Source of the DNA: Tannerella sp.
GTDB lineage: Bacteria > Bacteroidota > Bacteroidia > Bacteroidales > Tannerellaceae
NCBI GenBank assembly: GCA_031283785.1
Contig: JAITBC010000270.1
Coordinates: forward strand, 1 to 6,770
Direction of reading: 5' to 3'
Length of the DNA stretch: 6,770 nucleotides
A model generated the notes under the pieces. The model was not told the DNA's origin. It ran no database searches and worked only from the letters and a program-made list of their open reading frames with translations. Position numbers and translations under genes: made by a program. Position 1 is the first letter of the stretch. Each line of letters opens with the position of its first letter. This document shows, piece by piece, positions 5,008 to 6,770 of the stretch.

Positions 5008-6609
5008 TTACCTGACAAGAAATGCTTTCTTGATTTTAATATCATCGCCATCGGCATGATACAACTCTGCATAAAAGATGTAAATTCCCGAAGATAGCCG
5101 GCTATTATCCAATCCTCGTCCATCCCACCGAAGTTCGCCGTCTTGTGCTATCAACTGATTATTCGATATCTCCGCTACTTTTTTCCCATTGGTAGAATAT
5201 ACTTCCGCGCGGCAACGATAACCGGGTTTATTAACCCGATATTCAAGCAAATAATAATCAAGTCCCGGAATATATCCGGGAGGATTAATGAATACATTAC
5301 TTCCTGAATCCATGCTTCTGTATTGAGAATTTTTATAACCCGGCGTCCCATACCCAACTCCGGCAGTTGCCGAAGTCCAATTGAAATTATCCTGCGATTC
5401 AGCTTCGGGACTAATACGTTCTAAAGAAACGCCTTTCGTCTCTTTTATAGATATATCGTGCCATTTTTTCAAATAAGAGACTTCGTCAATAACGGCTTCA
5501 TCGGATATACGAAACAAAACAACAGTAGCACCCTCGTTGTTAAAGACAGGCATCTTCATTTCACAGACCGTTTCCGGAGAAGACATATAATAATTAGCCA
5601 CGCCATCGTATTGTTTCGTCAAAACAACATATCTCTCCGGCAAAAATAATTCTTCCACTGCGTTTAACGGATAATGAGTACTCAACGAACCATCCGCTTT
5701 ACGAACGGCAATCGCCAGCCCCAACAATGAAAGCGGACGACCTGAACGGTTATACAGCTCCATATATTCGCTTCCTCCGGAAAATGGGTCCGGTAAAATC
5801 TCATTTATAACAATCTCAAATGGCTCTACGACGATTCCAACACCCGTATCCTCATCAGGGTCCGTCGGATTATCCGGGTCGTCCGGGTCCGGATCGGGAG
5901 TTAACGCCGGAGGAGAATTAGCCCTACCGGGAGTTCCTCCCTTTTCATCGGTAGACAAATGCCACGTCACGTCGTCTAAACGTTCGTATGATTTCCCTGC
6001 AATAGCTTTCGGATAAGTGATTTCATCAATCACTATACCTTTTGAATTTTTCAATCCTATTGTTTTACCTGTATTGGCAAGTGCCGACGGGAATTTATCT
6101 ATTCCAAGCAACAATGCATCTTCTGCAGCTATAATATCACGAGCGGAACGATACAGAACAGCATAGACGCCGGCAGGCAATACCGTATCCGGCATCGTTG
6201 TTTCTTTGCCGTCGTATATAAAAGCCCAACCCGACAATGGAACGTCATTTTCGGTTACATTATAAATCTCTACATATTCCGTCTCCGTCAATTCCGTCAG
6301 ACCTGCGGGATCGGCCATCACCTCATTTATCAGAACATCACCGAAAACAGATTTGTCATTCGGTGGATTCGGATTTGGACCTGCCGGATTGTCAGTATCC
6401 GGTGTTGGAGTTGTCCCCGGATCGGAATCATCGCCGGGATCTTTCTCAGGATCGGATATTTCTGCCGATGAATTAACCAGACCCGGCGTACCTCCCTTTT
6501 TATCCGTAGACAAATGCCATGTCCCATCATTCGAACGTTCATAGGATTTCCCGCGCGTCGCCTTAGGATAGGCTATTTCATCTATCATTACATCTTTCGA
6601 ATTTTTCAA
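5008..6609 (-). CDS. Lamin-tail-domain surface protein, C-terminal part (downstream of an in-frame stop)
   Basis: The frame is open on the minus strand from the TAA at 6649-6651 to the stop at 5008. The 6609 start used here is a TTG inside a conserved repeat (GLKNSK), so it is almost certainly not the real start. In this numbering residues 1-47 are the end of one lamin-tail domain (LTD). Residues 48-85 are an Asp/Pro/Thr-rich linker, 86-232 a complete LTD (LINEVMADP, EYVEIYN, LPAGVYAVLYRS, WHLST-GGTPG), and 233-262 a second Asp/Pro linker. Residues 264-428 are a more divergent LTD (VINEILPDP, SEYMELYN, NWTSATAGVGYGTPG). Residues 436-533 are a FlgD/CHU_C-like C-terminal module (YLLEYRV, AEVYSTNGKKVAEI, LRWDGRG, SSGIYIFY, KKAFLVR). 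Such ends accompany secreted or surface proteins of Bacteroidota, and type IX secretion is possible. The gene converges on dusB. Confidence 0.82.
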   Translation of the reverse strand: MKNSKDVMIDEIAYPKATRGKSYERSNDGTWHLSTDKKGGTPGLVNSSAEISDPEKDPGDDSDPGTTPTPDTDNPAGPNPNPPNDKSVFGDVLINEVMADPAGLTELTETEYVEIYNVTENDVPLSGWAFIYDGKETTMPDTVLPAGVYAVLYRSARDIIAAEDALLLGIDKFPSALANTGKTIGLKNSKGIVIDEITYPKAIAGKSYERLDDVTWHLSTDEKGGTPGRANSPPALTPDPDPDDPDNPTDPDEDTGVGIVVEPFEIVINEILPDPFSGGSEYMELYNRSGRPLSLLGLAIAVRKADGSLSTHYPLNAVEELFLPERYVVLTKQYDGVANYYMSSPETVCEMKMPVFNNEGATVVLFRISDEAVIDEVSYLKKWHDISIKETKGVSLERISPEAESQDNFNWTSATAGVGYGTPGYKNSQYRSMDSGSNVFINPPGYIPGLDYYLLEYRVNKPGYRCRAEVYSTNGKKVAEISNNQLIAQDGELRWDGRGLDNSRLSSGIYIFYAELYHADGDDIKIKKAFLVR

Positions 6610-6770
6610 TCCTATCGTTTTACCCGTATTGGCAAGTGCAGACGGAAATTAGTCCGCTCCAATCGATATTGCGCCGGATGCCACCGTTATCTCACGACCG
6701 CTACGATAAAGAACGGCATAGACGCCGGCAGGCAAAATGACATCGGGCAAAGCGCTCTCTTTGCTGTCGT
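5914..6770 (-). repeat. Tandem lamin-tail repeat units within the surface-protein gene
   Basis: A unit of about 185 codons (domain plus linker) recurs. The domain at 5914-6354 aligns without gaps over the visible conserved core with the domain at 6469-6770, which is cut by the window edge. Shared blocks include LPAGVYAVLYRS, FPSALANTGKTIGLKNSK, IDEI-YPKA, GKSYER and WHLSTD-KGGTPG. The DNA differs at many third positions, so the duplication is not recent. The third domain (about 5326-5820) is much more diverged. Confidence 0.85.
6649..6770 (-). pseudogene. Upstream part of the same lamin-tail gene, ending in a premature TAA (runs off right edge)
   Basis: The minus strand stays open in the same frame from the window edge to the TAA at 6649-6651. 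It reads through LPDVILPAGVYAVLYRS and then ASGAISIGAD before the stop. The sister domain in the downstream part has LPAGVYAVLYRS and then LLLGIDKFPSALANTGKTIG. Here the order is GAD-stop-FPSALANTGKTIG, so a single A-to-T change (AAA to TAA) explains the stop and no frameshift is needed. The gene was therefore probably one long reading frame, with its signal peptide and start outside the window. The stop is either a recent nonsense mutation or a sequence error; read coverage or a related strain would decide. Confidence 0.75.

Noticed and set aside
1..6770. CRISPR array, tRNA or rRNA genes
   Set aside because: No regularly spaced repeats, no cloverleaf and no rRNA-like sequence were seen on either strand.

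Overview
The window looks like chromosomal DNA from a member of the Bacteroidota, most likely order Bacteroidales. The evidence is a 6-bladed beta-propeller lipoprotein of the Bacteroidales type, a lamin-tail-domain surface protein with a C-terminal FlgD/CHU_C-like module, an acidic conserved Bacteroidales small protein, start codons without clear Shine-Dalgarno sequences, and promoter elements of the Bacteroides TAnnTTTG type. I cannot name a genus.

Layout. The left edge (1-208, minus) holds the first 69 codons of the beta-propeller lipoprotein, which runs off the window. Next comes an accessory-looking stretch (about 331-1063). It has a perfect 12-bp hairpin that would terminate leftward transcription, the N-terminal remnant of a probable IS630-family transposase, a GC-rich palindromic block that may be a dispersed repeat or structured RNA, and an AT-rich leader. 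A long orphan gene follows (1064-2356, plus, 430 aa, unknown function, G+C-rich at third codon positions), with a good -7 promoter box. Downstream lies a 187-bp structure bounded by 26/27-bp inverted repeats (2407-2593), the most striking unexplained DNA in the window.

The right half is ordinary core-type sequence: a 107-aa acidic conserved protein, a YiaD-like OmpA-family lipoprotein with a glycine zipper, a strong intrinsic terminator, and a DusB-type tRNA-dihydrouridine synthase starting only 11 nt after the terminator's T-tract. Convergent to these, from the right edge, is a surface protein built of tandem lamin-tail domains separated by Asp/Pro-rich linkers. Its frame is interrupted by one in-frame TAA (6649-6651) where the sister repeat has an AAA Lys codon. 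The frame is open on both sides, so this is either a recent nonsense mutation or a sequence error.

The genes do not form an obvious pathway. Two or three are envelope proteins (beta-propeller lipoprotein, OmpA-like lipoprotein, lamin-tail protein), one is a tRNA-modification enzyme, and two are of unknown function. No complete novel system is evident. The best leads are the 331-2593 accessory stretch and its 187-bp inverted-repeat element.
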